From contig CACNJU010000016.1 of assembly GCA_902620895.1 (NCBI GenBank), forward strand, positions 1-38,691: a DNA stretch of 38,691 nucleotides. The letters run 5' to 3'. Of this stretch, positions 8,473-18,040 are shown piece after piece. Below the pieces are notes generated by a model. That model worked only from the letters and a program-made list of their open reading frames with translations. It was not told the DNA's origin and did no database searches. Position 1 is the first letter of the stretch. Every line of letters begins with the position of its first letter. The position numbers and the translations under genes are program-made. This stretch comes from an uncultured Prochlorococcus sp. GTDB taxonomy: Bacteria > Cyanobacteriota > Cyanobacteriia > PCC-6307 > Cyanobiaceae.

Positions 8473-9451
8473 TATAAAAATAAGTTTTAAAAATCTAACT
8501 AAATTATTTATAGGAATAATAATTTCTTTATTTATAATTTTTACTTTATATTCAAGGTTAGATTTAAATCAATTAAAAATTGCAATAAGAGATACAAATT
8601 CTATTTATCTTTTTTTCGCTTTACTAATAACTTTTTTTATAGGTCTAATTAGTAGTTTTAGATTTACCTTTTTTGCAAGAAAATTTGGAATATTACCTTA
8701 CCCGAAAGTTATCACGTCATTTAAAAGTTATTTTGTAGTTTCATGCTTTAATTTAATATTACCTTCAAAACTTGGAGATTTAAGTAAAGGATTTATTTGT
8801 GAGAGATTAGATAAAAGAAAATATCCAAATTCAATACATATTTTTACCTTGTATGAAAAAATTAGTGATTTATTTGCAATTATTTCAATATTTCTACTTT
8901 TTTCAATTTGTTTAAATACTTCAGATACTAATAGCCTTTCAAATTTAATTGAAAAAAAATTAATTTTTCAAATAAGATTCATTTATTTTTTTTTAGTTAT
9001 ATTTTTTATTCTATTTACATTCCTTTCGCCTAGCTTCAAGTATATTTTAAGAAAGTTTAAAAAAATAAATAAGAAATCAAGATTTAGAGAATTTATAAAT
9101 TTTTATAGCAATCTCTCAATAATTTATTTTATAAATTATCAAATATATTCAATCATGCTTTGGATTATTCAAATTCTTCAAATGCTAATTTTTGGCCTTG
9201 CAGTTGGAATAAACTTATTTTCAGTTTATGGAGTTATGGCATTAATTGTTTCTACTCTAGTAGGTTTACTTCCAATTTCTTTCGCAGGGATTGGAACAAG
9301 AGACGCCACTTTATTATTTTTATTAAGTTCAAGATTTGATAATCCAAATATTTTAATTCTAGGTTTTCTCCTCTCGACCAGATATTTAGTACCATCTTTA
9401 ATTGGTTTATATTACTCGAGAAATTTAAGTAATTATGCTTTTAAAGCATGA
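8462..9451 (+). CDS. UPF0104/LPG-synthase transmembrane-region family protein
   Basis: This 329-residue integral membrane protein has seven or eight hydrophobic helices. It carries the family's conserved loop LPSKLGDLSKG (100-110) and the late PISFAGIGTRDA motif preceding the last helices. The family includes the flippase-like half of lysylphosphatidylglycerol synthases and many proteins adjacent to glycosyltransferases. Its start codon overlaps the end of the GT2 gene, pointing to a two-gene operon. A role in flipping or supplying a lipid-linked sugar is inferred. It converges on the minus-strand gene ending at 9535, with an AT-rich 83-base gap. Confidence 0.85.
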   Translation: MKYNIKISFKNLTKLFIGIIISLFIIFTLYSRLDLNQLKIAIRDTNSIYLFFALLITFFIGLISSFRFTFFARKFGILPYPKVITSFKSYFVVSCFNLILPSKLGDLSKGFICERLDKRKYPNSIHIFTLYEKISDLFAIISIFLLFSICLNTSDTNSLSNLIEKKLIFQIRFIYFFLVIFFILFTFLSPSFKYILRKFKKINKKSRFREFINFYSNLSIIYFINYQIYSIMLWIIQILQMLIFGLAVGINLFSVYGVMALIVSTLVGLLPISFAGIGTRDATLLFLLSSRFDNPNILILGFLLSTRYLVPSLIGLYYSRNLSNYAFKA

Positions 9452-9534
9452 TTAATTTTATTAAATAAATCAATAAAGAGTTTTTTATAGTAAAAAATTT
9501 TTATTTAAAATGAATATTCTAATATTTTTTAAAA

Positions 9535-11139
9535 CTAAAAATTTCTATAAATTGAAATAACCTTAATCCTTTTATTAGTCCTATCTAATAACTCCTTAAC
9601 TTTTACCTTGGCATTAATAATTTTAAAATCTTCACTATTAAATGAATTTGCACTCGCAACATGTCTTTTAGAACTTCTATTGGATTTGTATAAATTAAAA
9701 CTTTTATCTGCTTGAATTGTATCAATAATTTTAAACATTTCTTTATTAAAATAAATTTCTCTTGTGAATGGTATTGCTTTTTTTGAATTAAATTTAAAAA
9801 TAATCAATTCTTTTAATATTGGAATAACTTTTTCACCGAACAAAAAACTTAATATTCTTAAGCAAAAATGCTTGAATGGATTGCTAATATTTTCTTTATG
9901 ATTTGTAAGAAAACCTTTTATTTTTATAAAATTATTATGTTTTTCTATCTCCCAAAAATCCCCCCACCAATTTGAGACGAAGGTTTTATTTTTATGCTTA
10001 AGAACCCAGCCAAAATCAGAACATTTTTTGCCACTAAAGTTTAATGTTAAAGAGCCGCCTTTTTTGCAGCTTACAAGAGCTGTATAAGATCTTTTTTCAC
10101 TCATTAATAATAAAAAACCTGATTCATCAAAAAATATATCTCTCTTGATTTTATTTTTATTAAAACTCTCTACTGGGTAATTCTTTAATAATACGGATGT
10201 CCTGAAAAATGAATGTCCTATATAATGGCAGAGATATCTATCATCAATAGCATATAAAAAATGATTATTTTTACTAATATTGGAAAAAAGATTATGTAAT
10301 AAAGTTGATGCCTTATTTTTAATTTTCTTATTGTCATGCTTTAAAAATCTTGCTATTCCATAAGGTGTAATGTAATCAGTATTCCTAGAATTTAATATCC
10401 CTATACTATTATTTTTATCGCTTGAAGTTATTTTATAAATAAAATCGAGGGATCTCGATGCACTTGTAATATAAGATTGATCCCCAGTAAAATCATATAA
10501 ATCCCATAAACAATCTAGGGTTACACTTAGATAACCTAGATCAGGACCACCATATTCATAAAACCAACCTTCTTTATTTTGTAATTTAAGTGAACGATCT
10601 GAGAGTTTGTCAAATATAGTTTGATTTACAAGTTCTGGAGCAATTTTTTTTAAAACACCTAAGGCTGCAAGTCCAGCAATTTGTTGATTAGAAGCTTCTG
10701 ATTCGAACCTATTTAATAGTTGTTTCGCAGCAACCTTCATACCGCGACTGACTTCATCAAAGTTCACAACTCTTTCCTGCACTAATTTTGCTATGGCTAA
10801 AGTTGAGAATGCCAAAGGTGGATAACCTTTTTCCCAAGGATAATATTCTTCAAAAGCTCCATAATTTTCAGCTTGCTTATTCCAAAAAATTGCTGAAGCT
10901 TTAATTAAATTAATAATTGAATTATTAGAACTATATTCTTTTGAATCTTTGTAATAACAATAAATAGCATAACCACCCTGTTGAAGGATTAATGATGAAA
11001 AGTCACGAATCTTGTAATGCCACCAATTTCTATCGAATGACCCATAAAGAGGAGAAAATTTGTCTCTACAAACTTGAGTTAAAATTCTCGGTAAGAGAAT
11101 TGAATTTATATTTATTAAATTTCTACTCAGATCATTCAT
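9535..11139 (-). CDS. Heparinase II/III-like protein (alpha/alpha-toroid plus beta domain)
   Basis: This 534-residue protein has a helical-repeat N-terminal half (about 40-325) rich in aromatic and acidic residues, e.g. YYPWEKGYPPLAFSTLA (99-115) and GWFYEYGGPDLGY (191-203). From about 335 it changes to a beta-rich half (ESGFLLLMSEKRSYTALV, GGSLTLNFSG). That order is typical of heparinase II/III-like lyases and relatives in polysaccharide clusters. No signal peptide is obvious, so a cytoplasmic role is possible. Its ATG overlaps the TGA of the FrhB-like gene (ATGA), which suggests tight coupling. The family assignment rests on architecture, and I cannot name catalytic residues with certainty. 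Confidence 0.7.
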   Translation of the reverse strand: MNDLSRNLININSILLPRILTQVCRDKFSPLYGSFDRNWWHYKIRDFSSLILQQGGYAIYCYYKDSKEYSSNNSIINLIKASAIFWNKQAENYGAFEEYYPWEKGYPPLAFSTLAIAKLVQERVVNFDEVSRGMKVAAKQLLNRFESEASNQQIAGLAALGVLKKIAPELVNQTIFDKLSDRSLKLQNKEGWFYEYGGPDLGYLSVTLDCLWDLYDFTGDQSYITSASRSLDFIYKITSSDKNNSIGILNSRNTDYITPYGIARFLKHDNKKIKNKASTLLHNLFSNISKNNHFLYAIDDRYLCHYIGHSFFRTSVLLKNYPVESFNKNKIKRDIFFDESGFLLLMSEKRSYTALVSCKKGGSLTLNFSGKKCSDFGWVLKHKNKTFVSNWWGDFWEIEKHNNFIKIKGFLTNHKENISNPFKHFCLRILSFLFGEKVIPILKELIIFKFNSKKAIPFTREIYFNKEMFKIIDTIQADKSFNLYKSNRSSKRHVASANSFNSEDFKIINAKVKVKELLDRTNKRIKVISIYRNF

Positions 11140-12464
11140 TTATTACAAATAACTTTATAGTCAGAAAGACCTTTTCTTTTTGTAGGTCGACTAATTTTTT
11201 TCCAAAAAAGTCTTAAGTTATTAAAAATAGGTCCAATTAAAGATTCTGGGAATTTAGATATAAGCCATCTTGAAATGGGTAATTTTCCAAAAAGAAAAAT
11301 TGAGGTTATTACTATCTCAACAAAGTATCTTGTTATAGGAATCTTTATTGGATAATATCCATTATCTGGCGATTTGAAACCTAGCATTTTTTTAAATTTA
11401 TTTCTTATAAAACTTCCTCTTTTTTTGAAATCTAACATATGACCATGCATGTCTAAAGCTTTAAAGGGACTTTCTTCCGTTAGTATTAAGAGATCTTTGC
11501 TTATCATTTCTAAAATTATTTTTTCCATTTTTTGAGTTCTTGTTACTACAACCGAATGACCTCCTCCTAAATTTTCAAATTTAGGAGACCACGCATCACC
11601 TACAGCCAAGTCTGCGAATTCATTAACAAAATCCATACTTTGCAAACTTGTATTTGTAATGAAGAAAGGAATTAAGTAATTGTAATAGACTTTTGGTGAA
11701 CGTATAATTCGTCCACTTTGGAGTTTAATTTCTAGATATCCGGGCCATTCACCTGCTCGCCACTTTAGATTCGTTATCCGATCATTAAACTTTACGTTCT
11801 TGGAACGTAAGAAACTTCTTATTGCTTCAGGATATATTGCGGTCCCTGTATATGGACCAAGTACATACTTAATACTTAGAGCTGGTAAATACTTATTTTT
11901 TTGAAGAACTCTTAAGGAAGCACTCTGATCCGGTAAACATGTTATGGCATATTTTTCATTGGGATTTATATCTCTTAAAATATCTAACATTGAAACTGGG
12001 ATATATATTGATTGTGAACAATCAATTATTTCATCAACTGTCCTAGCTATGTATGCTCTTGCTTTTTCAGGGGTAGGAACACCTTGTTTTGCTAAGATCG
12101 CTCCATCTATATAATTGTTCTCAAGTAAATAAATGAGAGTTTGAGTAATTACCCCTCCAGAAGCTCCTTTTTTTCTGATTTCTGATTTCGAAGAAAAACC
12201 TGTCCTCACATTTTTTATGGATCCTAATAACCAGTTACTAGGAAGACTTTTATAAAAATATTTATATAAATCTGGGTAATTTATTCCTATTGAGGGACAA
12301 GCATCGTTTATGTAAGATGGGAAATTGGATTTATCACTAAGCTTTGGAAGTGGACCATATTTTGTATCCACCATAAATGATTCACCACTATGATCAAGAG
12401 CAACGCAAGATCCACATTGACTACAACAACCCTCTTTTATAATTTTTTCAATATCCTCAGACAT
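11136..12464 (-). CDS. Coenzyme F420 hydrogenase/dehydrogenase beta-subunit (FrhB) family protein
   Basis: The N-terminus has a ferredoxin-like set CCSQCGSC (13-20) and a further CP at 55-56, enough for one 4Fe-4S cluster. The FrhB signature regions follow: KKGASGGVITQTLIYLLEN (98-116) and, later, GDAWSPKFENLGGGHSVVV. The last 100 residues are basic with a hydrophobic patch (YFVEIVITSIFLFG) that may touch the membrane. In archaea FrhB binds flavin and F420; bacterial homologues in polysaccharide clusters are often annotated as pyruvyltransferase-associated proteins or reductases and their reaction is unknown. It is the first gene of a two-gene operon with the heparinase-like gene. Confidence 0.85.
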   Translation of the reverse strand: MSEDIEKIIKEGCCSQCGSCVALDHSGESFMVDTKYGPLPKLSDKSNFPSYINDACPSIGINYPDLYKYFYKSLPSNWLLGSIKNVRTGFSSKSEIRKKGASGGVITQTLIYLLENNYIDGAILAKQGVPTPEKARAYIARTVDEIIDCSQSIYIPVSMLDILRDINPNEKYAITCLPDQSASLRVLQKNKYLPALSIKYVLGPYTGTAIYPEAIRSFLRSKNVKFNDRITNLKWRAGEWPGYLEIKLQSGRIIRSPKVYYNYLIPFFITNTSLQSMDFVNEFADLAVGDAWSPKFENLGGGHSVVVTRTQKMEKIILEMISKDLLILTEESPFKALDMHGHMLDFKKRGSFIRNKFKKMLGFKSPDNGYYPIKIPITRYFVEIVITSIFLFGKLPISRWLISKFPESLIGPIFNNLRLFWKKISRPTKRKGLSDYKVICNK

Positions 12465-12707
12465 TGTTTTAAATATCTTTAATTTTGTAAATAATTAATA
12501 ACTATACATCCACAGCTAACAAATACTCTAAATATTTAGTTCATTAATTAACTCAATTAATAAATTTCGCAAAATTGAATATCTTTTGTATTTAGATTTT
12601 AAATCAATAAGAAGATTCAAATTAACTCAATAATAAAAATTTAAATATTCAGAAATAATGCAATAAGATATTTTTTTATTTACTATACGATGTATAAGAG
12701 ATAGATT

Positions 12708-13694
12708 ATGAACTTTAATTTATACCCTTACAGAATAACCTTTTTGAATCCATTTTTAATTGGATTGACTTTTTTATCACTAAATATCTTTATAAATATA
12801 TATAGCGGAACGTTTCTTATATTTTTTGTATTCATTATTGGTTGGTTTATCTTAGGAATACTTATTTATAAGGTCACTTTTCTTGCCCATGATTGCGCCC
12901 ATTTATCTTTATGGAAAGGAAAAGAGATAAATTTACTTGCTGGATATTTTAGTTCTTTTTTCCTTATCATCCCTTTTCATATTTATAAGAAAACACACTT
13001 TTCACATCATGCAGCAAAAAGAATAGAAGATGATCCTGATAGAAATAATTATTGGCCTAAATTTCTTAGAAATAATAGTAATGCAAACATAAAATATTCA
13101 GATATACATAAATTAAAATTATGGTTGTTGAGTCCACTTCTTCTGAGAAGGAGTATCAATATATTTAAAAATTTAATTTTTTATTCTAATAGCAATAAAA
13201 TTAAGGAACAAAATTCAGCATCTCAATTTCTAAAAAAACTGATCATTCCATTAATTAATATTTTTTTTCTGACAATATATATATCCATTACTGCACTAAT
13301 TGCAAATAAAATATTTAATGTAGGATTAATAATATCCCAAATTATTTACATACTTTTTATTTATTTTTTGTCAGCTTTAACCTTGTCTTTAATGTTGGGT
13401 AGATGGAGAACATTTGCTGAACATGTAGAGATAAATTTTGATAATAAGAAAAGGGAATTGAGTCTATTTTACAAAGACAGAGGAATAAATACTAAAAGAT
13501 CATTTTTATCAAATATTTTAATGCATGATGCTAATTTCAATATTCATGAGATGCATCACAGATTTCCTAACCTTCCAAGTTTAAAATTAGTTAAATCTAA
13601 GGAAATAAATAATTTTAAGCATAATTCTAAAGAAAATTCATACATTGAAGAACCAAATACACTTACTAAAATAACTAAAATCCTCTTGATATAA
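12708..13694 (+). CDS. Fatty acid desaturase-like membrane di-iron protein
   Basis: This 328-residue protein shows the three histidine boxes of the fatty-acid desaturase/hydroxylase superfamily: HDCAH (61-65), HFSHH (97-101) and HEMHH (280-284). E238-H239 lies on a further helix. Four membrane segments fit the usual topology (about 12-58, 74-95, 176-200, 205-230). The spacing resembles beta-carotene ketolase/DesA-type enzymes, so a lipid, carotenoid or sugar-linked substrate is possible. The next gene starts directly after its stop (TAA then ATG), so it is translated with a methyltransferase. It is transcribed divergently from the FrhB-like gene across 243 bases. Confidence 0.88.
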   Translation: MNFNLYPYRITFLNPFLIGLTFLSLNIFINIYSGTFLIFFVFIIGWFILGILIYKVTFLAHDCAHLSLWKGKEINLLAGYFSSFFLIIPFHIYKKTHFSHHAAKRIEDDPDRNNYWPKFLRNNSNANIKYSDIHKLKLWLLSPLLLRRSINIFKNLIFYSNSNKIKEQNSASQFLKKLIIPLINIFFLTIYISITALIANKIFNVGLIISQIIYILFIYFLSALTLSLMLGRWRTFAEHVEINFDNKKRELSLFYKDRGINTKRSFLSNILMHDANFNIHEMHHRFPNLPSLKLVKSKEINNFKHNSKENSYIEEPNTLTKITKILLI

Positions 13695-14642
13695 ATGCTT
13701 CAAATTCCTACTATTGATATAAAATCTTGTCCCTGGTGTGATTCAATAGAAGAACAAAAAATTGTTTCTAAAACCTATGACTTTACATATTTAACGTGTA
13801 TTAACGAATTTACTTATGTCAAATGTAATTCATGTAAATGTTATTTTCTAAAAAATAGACCTTCTTTAGAAACACTTAATATTATTTATCCAGATAATTA
13901 TTCAACTTATGAATATAAGAAGAGTTTAGGTTTATCATATAAATTAAAAAATATTTATTCAATTTATAAAATTATCTTTACTTGGTATTTTTCCTTAAAG
14001 CATTTATCCAATAAAAACAAATCAACAATAAAAATAATGGAGATAGGCTGTGGAGGTGGTGATTACTTATCTTTATTAAAGAAATATATTAGTTTCTTAT
14101 CGGGGTTGGAGGTGCAAACTACAGGTATAGATTTTAATTGTCCTAAAAGAGAAGGAATTGATTTTTCAATTAGTGGAGATATATCAAATTTAAAAATAAA
14201 AGAAAATTATTATGATTTAATTGTATGTTATCAATTAATAGAACATGTAAGAAATCCAAAAGAAGTTTTAAAAAAAATGATTAATTCTTTATCTATTTCA
14301 GGAACACTTATTATTGAGACTCCATTCCTGAAGTCAGTAGATGCCTCATTAATTAAAAAAAGATTCTGGGCGGGATGGCATGCACCAAGACATTGGGCAA
14401 TTATAAATCCAAATGAAATTATGAAATATTCTAATGAATTGGGTTGCTTGTCAAAATTATCCTGGACACCTTGCCCTTATATGTGGATAGAATCGATTAG
14501 AAATTTGTGCTCAAATAAATTAAAAAAGTTTTTTTCTATCAGTAATCCTTTTATTGTAATTTTATTTGCAATAATTGATTATTTATTAATCTTCATTGGA
14601 TTTAAAACATCAAATATTAATATTAAAATTATTAAAAAATAA
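13695..14642 (+). CDS. Class I SAM methyltransferase with N-terminal zinc ribbon
   Basis: This 315-residue protein carries two CxxC pairs (C12/C15 and C44/C47) that form a zinc ribbon, then a SAM-binding domain with EIGCGGGDY (116-124), the acidic strand-2 residue at GID (144-146) and QLIEHV (180-185). The later FWAGWHAPRH segment is a hallmark of the family of SAM methyltransferases with this zinc head in polysaccharide clusters. A hydrophobic stretch near the C-terminus (about 284-302) may anchor it to the membrane. It sits immediately downstream of the desaturase-like gene with no spacer. Confidence 0.87.
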   Translation: MLQIPTIDIKSCPWCDSIEEQKIVSKTYDFTYLTCINEFTYVKCNSCKCYFLKNRPSLETLNIIYPDNYSTYEYKKSLGLSYKLKNIYSIYKIIFTWYFSLKHLSNKNKSTIKIMEIGCGGGDYLSLLKKYISFLSGLEVQTTGIDFNCPKREGIDFSISGDISNLKIKENYYDLIVCYQLIEHVRNPKEVLKKMINSLSISGTLIIETPFLKSVDASLIKKRFWAGWHAPRHWAIINPNEIMKYSNELGCLSKLSWTPCPYMWIESIRNLCSNKLKKFFSISNPFIVILFAIIDYLLIFIGFKTSNINIKIIKK

Positions 14643-14678
14643 AAATTTATCATAATGTTTGGATAGTTTAATACTTTT

Positions 14679-15080
14679 ATGTTTAATCTTTTAAGATTTA
14701 GATCAATTAGTTTATTTAAAAAATTTGTTTTCAAAAGATCATTTATAAAATATTTTATGGTTGGATTTTTATATACATTCATTACACCTTTTATTTTTAT
14801 CTATCTATCAAATTATATGACAAGAATTAAATCAATAATCATATTAAATACCTCTGGCTATATTTTAAAATTTTTGATTTATAAATATTGGGTATTTAAA
14901 AATGATTTTGTTAATTTAAAAAGATATTTAATACATACTATACCTATTTTTTTTATATTGATTTTAACGACTCAACTTACAATCTTTATTAATGAAATTA
15001 AATATGTTGCCATTTTAATTAGTTTGATTTCAGGATTAACTGGTTATTTGTGGGGAAGAGTTATTTATAAGAAATTTTAA
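14679..15080 (+). CDS. GtrA-family small membrane protein
   Basis: This 133-residue protein has four membrane helices and the GtrA-type opening FIKYFMVGFLYTF (25-37), plus the conserved aromatic/basic segment YKYWVFK between helices 2 and 3. GtrA proteins accompany polyprenyl-phosphate-sugar synthases and GT-C transferases and are thought to flip the lipid-linked sugar. It lies 36 bases after the methyltransferase gene in the same direction. The likely partners here are the GT2 enzymes at 7504-8472 or 32106-32792. Confidence 0.85.
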   Translation: MFNLLRFRSISLFKKFVFKRSFIKYFMVGFLYTFITPFIFIYLSNYMTRIKSIIILNTSGYILKFLIYKYWVFKNDFVNLKRYLIHTIPIFFILILTTQLTIFINEIKYVAILISLISGLTGYLWGRVIYKKF

Positions 15081-15147
15081 GATACTCTTTTGACTATTAA
15101 TAAAATTTATTCAATGTTACTATTATTTAGAAATTTAACAGATATTT

Positions 15148-15903
15148 GTGAAAAGTTATATCTACGAAGATGGCTTCTTTAATAATGAAGACCGGTTAGC
15201 TTTTAAATCAGCAAAAATAATAGTTCCATATATCCTCAAACATATTAAATTAAAAAGTGTTTTAGATGTTGGTTGTGGTACTGGTTCATGGTTAAATGTT
15301 TTTCAAAAGAATGGCATTAATTTCGTATGTGGGCTTGATTCTCATAGAAAATATAAATATTTGAGAATTTCAAGAAATGATTTTAGATTTCAAAATTTCG
15401 AAAAAATGATAGAAATCCCAGAAAAGTATGATCTTACCATTTCTTTAGAAGTCGCAGAGCATATTAGTCCTTCCCAATCTAAAAGGTTCGTAGATGATTT
15501 ATGTAAGATATCAAATATTGTAATTTTCAGTGCAGCAACTCCTGGACAAGGAGGGGAAAATCATATAAATGAAAATGATCTTGAATATTGGAGAAATCTT
15601 TTTAGGATAAATGGATACTATACTTACGACCTTTTAAGGAAACAATTTGATTCGAATTTTAATATTGCTCCTTGGTATAGATTTAATACTTTGATTTATG
15701 CAAATAAAGAGGGTACTGAGAATATGTCAAATACACTTTTAAAAGAATTTATTTCAGAAAATGACTCATTAAAATCTTATGAATCATTTTTTTGGAAACT
15801 AAGAAAAATAATTATTAGATTTTTCCCCCATATTTTCGTAACATTAATATCCAAATTAAATACAAAATTATTTAATTTTATGAGATATTTAAAAATTATT
15901 TAA
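15148..15903 (+). CDS. Class I SAM-dependent methyltransferase
   Basis: In this 251-residue protein the SAM site is VLDVGCGTGSWL (38-49), followed by GLDS at 62-65 and SLEVAEHI, the region around motif IV. The remainder is typical of small methyltransferases of sugar clusters, and a hydrophobic C-terminal tail (FFPHIFVTLISKL) may associate with membrane. The start is GTG at 15148. The last eight bases overlap the convergent asparagine synthase gene, so no terminator separates them. Confidence 0.85.
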   Translation: MKSYIYEDGFFNNEDRLAFKSAKIIVPYILKHIKLKSVLDVGCGTGSWLNVFQKNGINFVCGLDSHRKYKYLRISRNDFRFQNFEKMIEIPEKYDLTISLEVAEHISPSQSKRFVDDLCKISNIVIFSAATPGQGGENHINENDLEYWRNLFRINGYYTYDLLRKQFDSNFNIAPWYRFNTLIYANKEGTENMSNTLLKEFISENDSLKSYESFFWKLRKIIIRFFPHIFVTLISKLNTKLFNFMRYLKII

Positions 15904-17833
15904 ATTTTTTATATCTATATAAATGCCTATTATCAGTCTTTTTATCAATAGAAAGAATATATGACCACCAATTCGAGATTGAATAAATTGTCCATAAAAG
16001 TTTTCTATGATCTCTTTTCCCAAGTAAATGTTCATCAATAATTTTATTTGTTTCCAAAACATCTATGTAATTTTCAATCCAAAAAATACTTAATCTTATA
16101 TTTCTATTCAACTCTTCAGAAAGGAATTTATTAACAGAAAAGTTAAACCCTTTTTTAGGTAAATTTGCTAATTTTTTATTATAAATATCTTCTGCGATAT
16201 CTCTTAAAATTTTTTTGCTCCTCAAAATACTTACTTTATAAGAAGTAGGTATCATACTAGTACTATTCAATATTCTTTTATTTAAAAAAGGCGATCTTAC
16301 TTCAAGTCCATTAGCCATAGAAGCATTATCTAGTTTAGACAAAATGCTACCTGGTAAATAGCTATTAAGATCTATGAATTGAGCTGCATTTATTGCATCT
16401 TTAATTCCTGCTGAGGTGATTAAATTTTCTAAATTTTCGTAAGAATCTATTTTACTTATTACTTTGTCGCTCATTAATTTGTTAATAATATCCTTATCAT
16501 AAGAAGTAGACATCCAAGTAAAATGCCTTTTAACCAAGGGGAGTGTCTTACCTGCAAGGAATCTTGAAAGCTTCATTTGAGGGCTTATATTTTTATCTGA
16601 ATTTGGAAGAAATTTTAAAATTTTATGCATTAAATATCCCCTCATCTTTTGAGGTACATAACTTTCGTACAAGCTCAATAATTTGTGAGCTCTGTAAGTT
16701 GGGTAACCTCCGAATAATTCATCACCACCGTCTCCACTAATCGCACACTTATAACAATGGCTTACCTTTTCACATAGTAAAAATGTTGGAATGTAAGAAG
16801 AATCTCCCAACGGAATATCTAAATTTTTAAATGCCCTTTGAGTTAGATCTTTTAGGTCTTCAGATTCGAAATTAATTAGTTTGTGATTTGTACCTAATTT
16901 TTTTGAAATTTCATTAGCAGGATTACTCTCATCAAGAGTTTTATCTTCAAATCCTATGGTAAAAGTATTAACATTATCATCTAAATTTTCAACAGCTAGT
17001 GCAGCAATTATGGATGAATCTATTCCTCCACTCAAAAAAATACTTATTGGAACATCTGAAATTAATTCTTCTTTTACCGAAGCTTTGAGGTCTTTATATA
17101 TTTGTTCTTTCATAGGGTAATAAGTTGGTTTAGTCTCTAATTCATTTGTCCCCAACATCCATTTCCAATAAATAAACTTTTCAATTTTTTTAGTACCTAT
17201 TTCCCAATTAAGAATTTCTGAAGGTTTTACTGAAAAAATCTTTTTTATTCCTGTGTAACCTATTGGAGCATATTCATTAAACATTATGAATTTTAAATTT
17301 TCTTGATCTATTGCTGGATCAACAATTCCTGAGCTTATTATTGCCTTCAAACTACTTGAGAAAATTAAAGTTTCATTATTAATAATTGAATAATAAAGAG
17401 GTTTTTGTCCAACCCTATCTCTTAATAAAATAACTTTGTCTTCTTTAGCATCATATATACATGATGCAAACATACCTGAAAATAGTTTAATTTCATTTTC
17501 AAAGTCTCCATTATCATATGCATTATGAATAGCCTCACAATCAGATTTTGTGACCCATTCTTCATCTGAATATCTATTTCTTAAGTATTCATAATTATAT
17601 ATCTCACCATTAGTCATTGAGAATGTAGATTTTCTTTCATGGAGAAATGGTTGACTTCCATTACTAATTGCTCTTATTGAAAGTCTCGTGAAACCAAAAG
17701 TACTTTTCTTATAGCTAAAAATACCTTTTTCATCAGGTCCTCTATTCTCAATAAATGGCATCATTCTGGAAGTTATTAAATGTCTTTCCTCTTCATGAAT
17801 TTTATTTGAAATAATTCCCGCAATACCACACAT
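15896..17833 (-). CDS. asnB: Asparagine synthase (glutamine-hydrolysing) family amidotransferase
   Basis: This 645-residue protein starts MCGIAGI, with the class II glutaminase nucleophile C2 exposed after Met removal, and has RGPDEKG (31-37), NGEIYNY (75-81) and RDRVGQKPLYY (138-148). The ATP-pyrophosphatase domain carries SGGIDSS (268-274) and, further on, GDGGDELFGGYP. All key motifs are intact, so it should be active. Full-length AsnB-like proteins in O-antigen islands often amidate a uronic acid or act on an unknown carboxylate rather than on free aspartate (established for some WbpS-like enzymes). With a UDP-glucuronate epimerase in the same window, amidation of a uronate is an attractive inference. 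It is transcribed divergently from the GT-C gene at 18041. Confidence 0.92.
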   Translation of the reverse strand: MCGIAGIISNKIHEEERHLITSRMMPFIENRGPDEKGIFSYKKSTFGFTRLSIRAISNGSQPFLHERKSTFSMTNGEIYNYEYLRNRYSDEEWVTKSDCEAIHNAYDNGDFENEIKLFSGMFASCIYDAKEDKVILLRDRVGQKPLYYSIINNETLIFSSSLKAIISSGIVDPAIDQENLKFIMFNEYAPIGYTGIKKIFSVKPSEILNWEIGTKKIEKFIYWKWMLGTNELETKPTYYPMKEQIYKDLKASVKEELISDVPISIFLSGGIDSSIIAALAVENLDDNVNTFTIGFEDKTLDESNPANEISKKLGTNHKLINFESEDLKDLTQRAFKNLDIPLGDSSYIPTFLLCEKVSHCYKCAISGDGGDELFGGYPTYRAHKLLSLYESYVPQKMRGYLMHKILKFLPNSDKNISPQMKLSRFLAGKTLPLVKRHFTWMSTSYDKDIINKLMSDKVISKIDSYENLENLITSAGIKDAINAAQFIDLNSYLPGSILSKLDNASMANGLEVRSPFLNKRILNSTSMIPTSYKVSILRSKKILRDIAEDIYNKKLANLPKKGFNFSVNKFLSEELNRNIRLSIFWIENYIDVLETNKIIDEHLLGKRDHRKLLWTIYSISNWWSYILSIDKKTDNRHLYRYKKFK

Positions 17834-18040
17834 AATTTTAATATCTGCAGATTTAAAACTTATCTATATCCTAATCAATTTCTCTTGATTTAAGTAAAAA
17901 TAAACATATACTGACGAGAGATATTAGATTAAACAAGAAGAATAAAATTAATTTTAAAAACTTATCATTACAGGTTTTTCTGTAAATTTAATAATTATTT
18001 ATTCAGGATATATATTGATGATAAATATTTTGATTCTATT

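Noticed and set aside
14579..14782. 67-codon minus-strand frame
   Set aside because: It spans the end of one plus-strand gene and the beginning of GtrA; it is AT-driven shadow coding.
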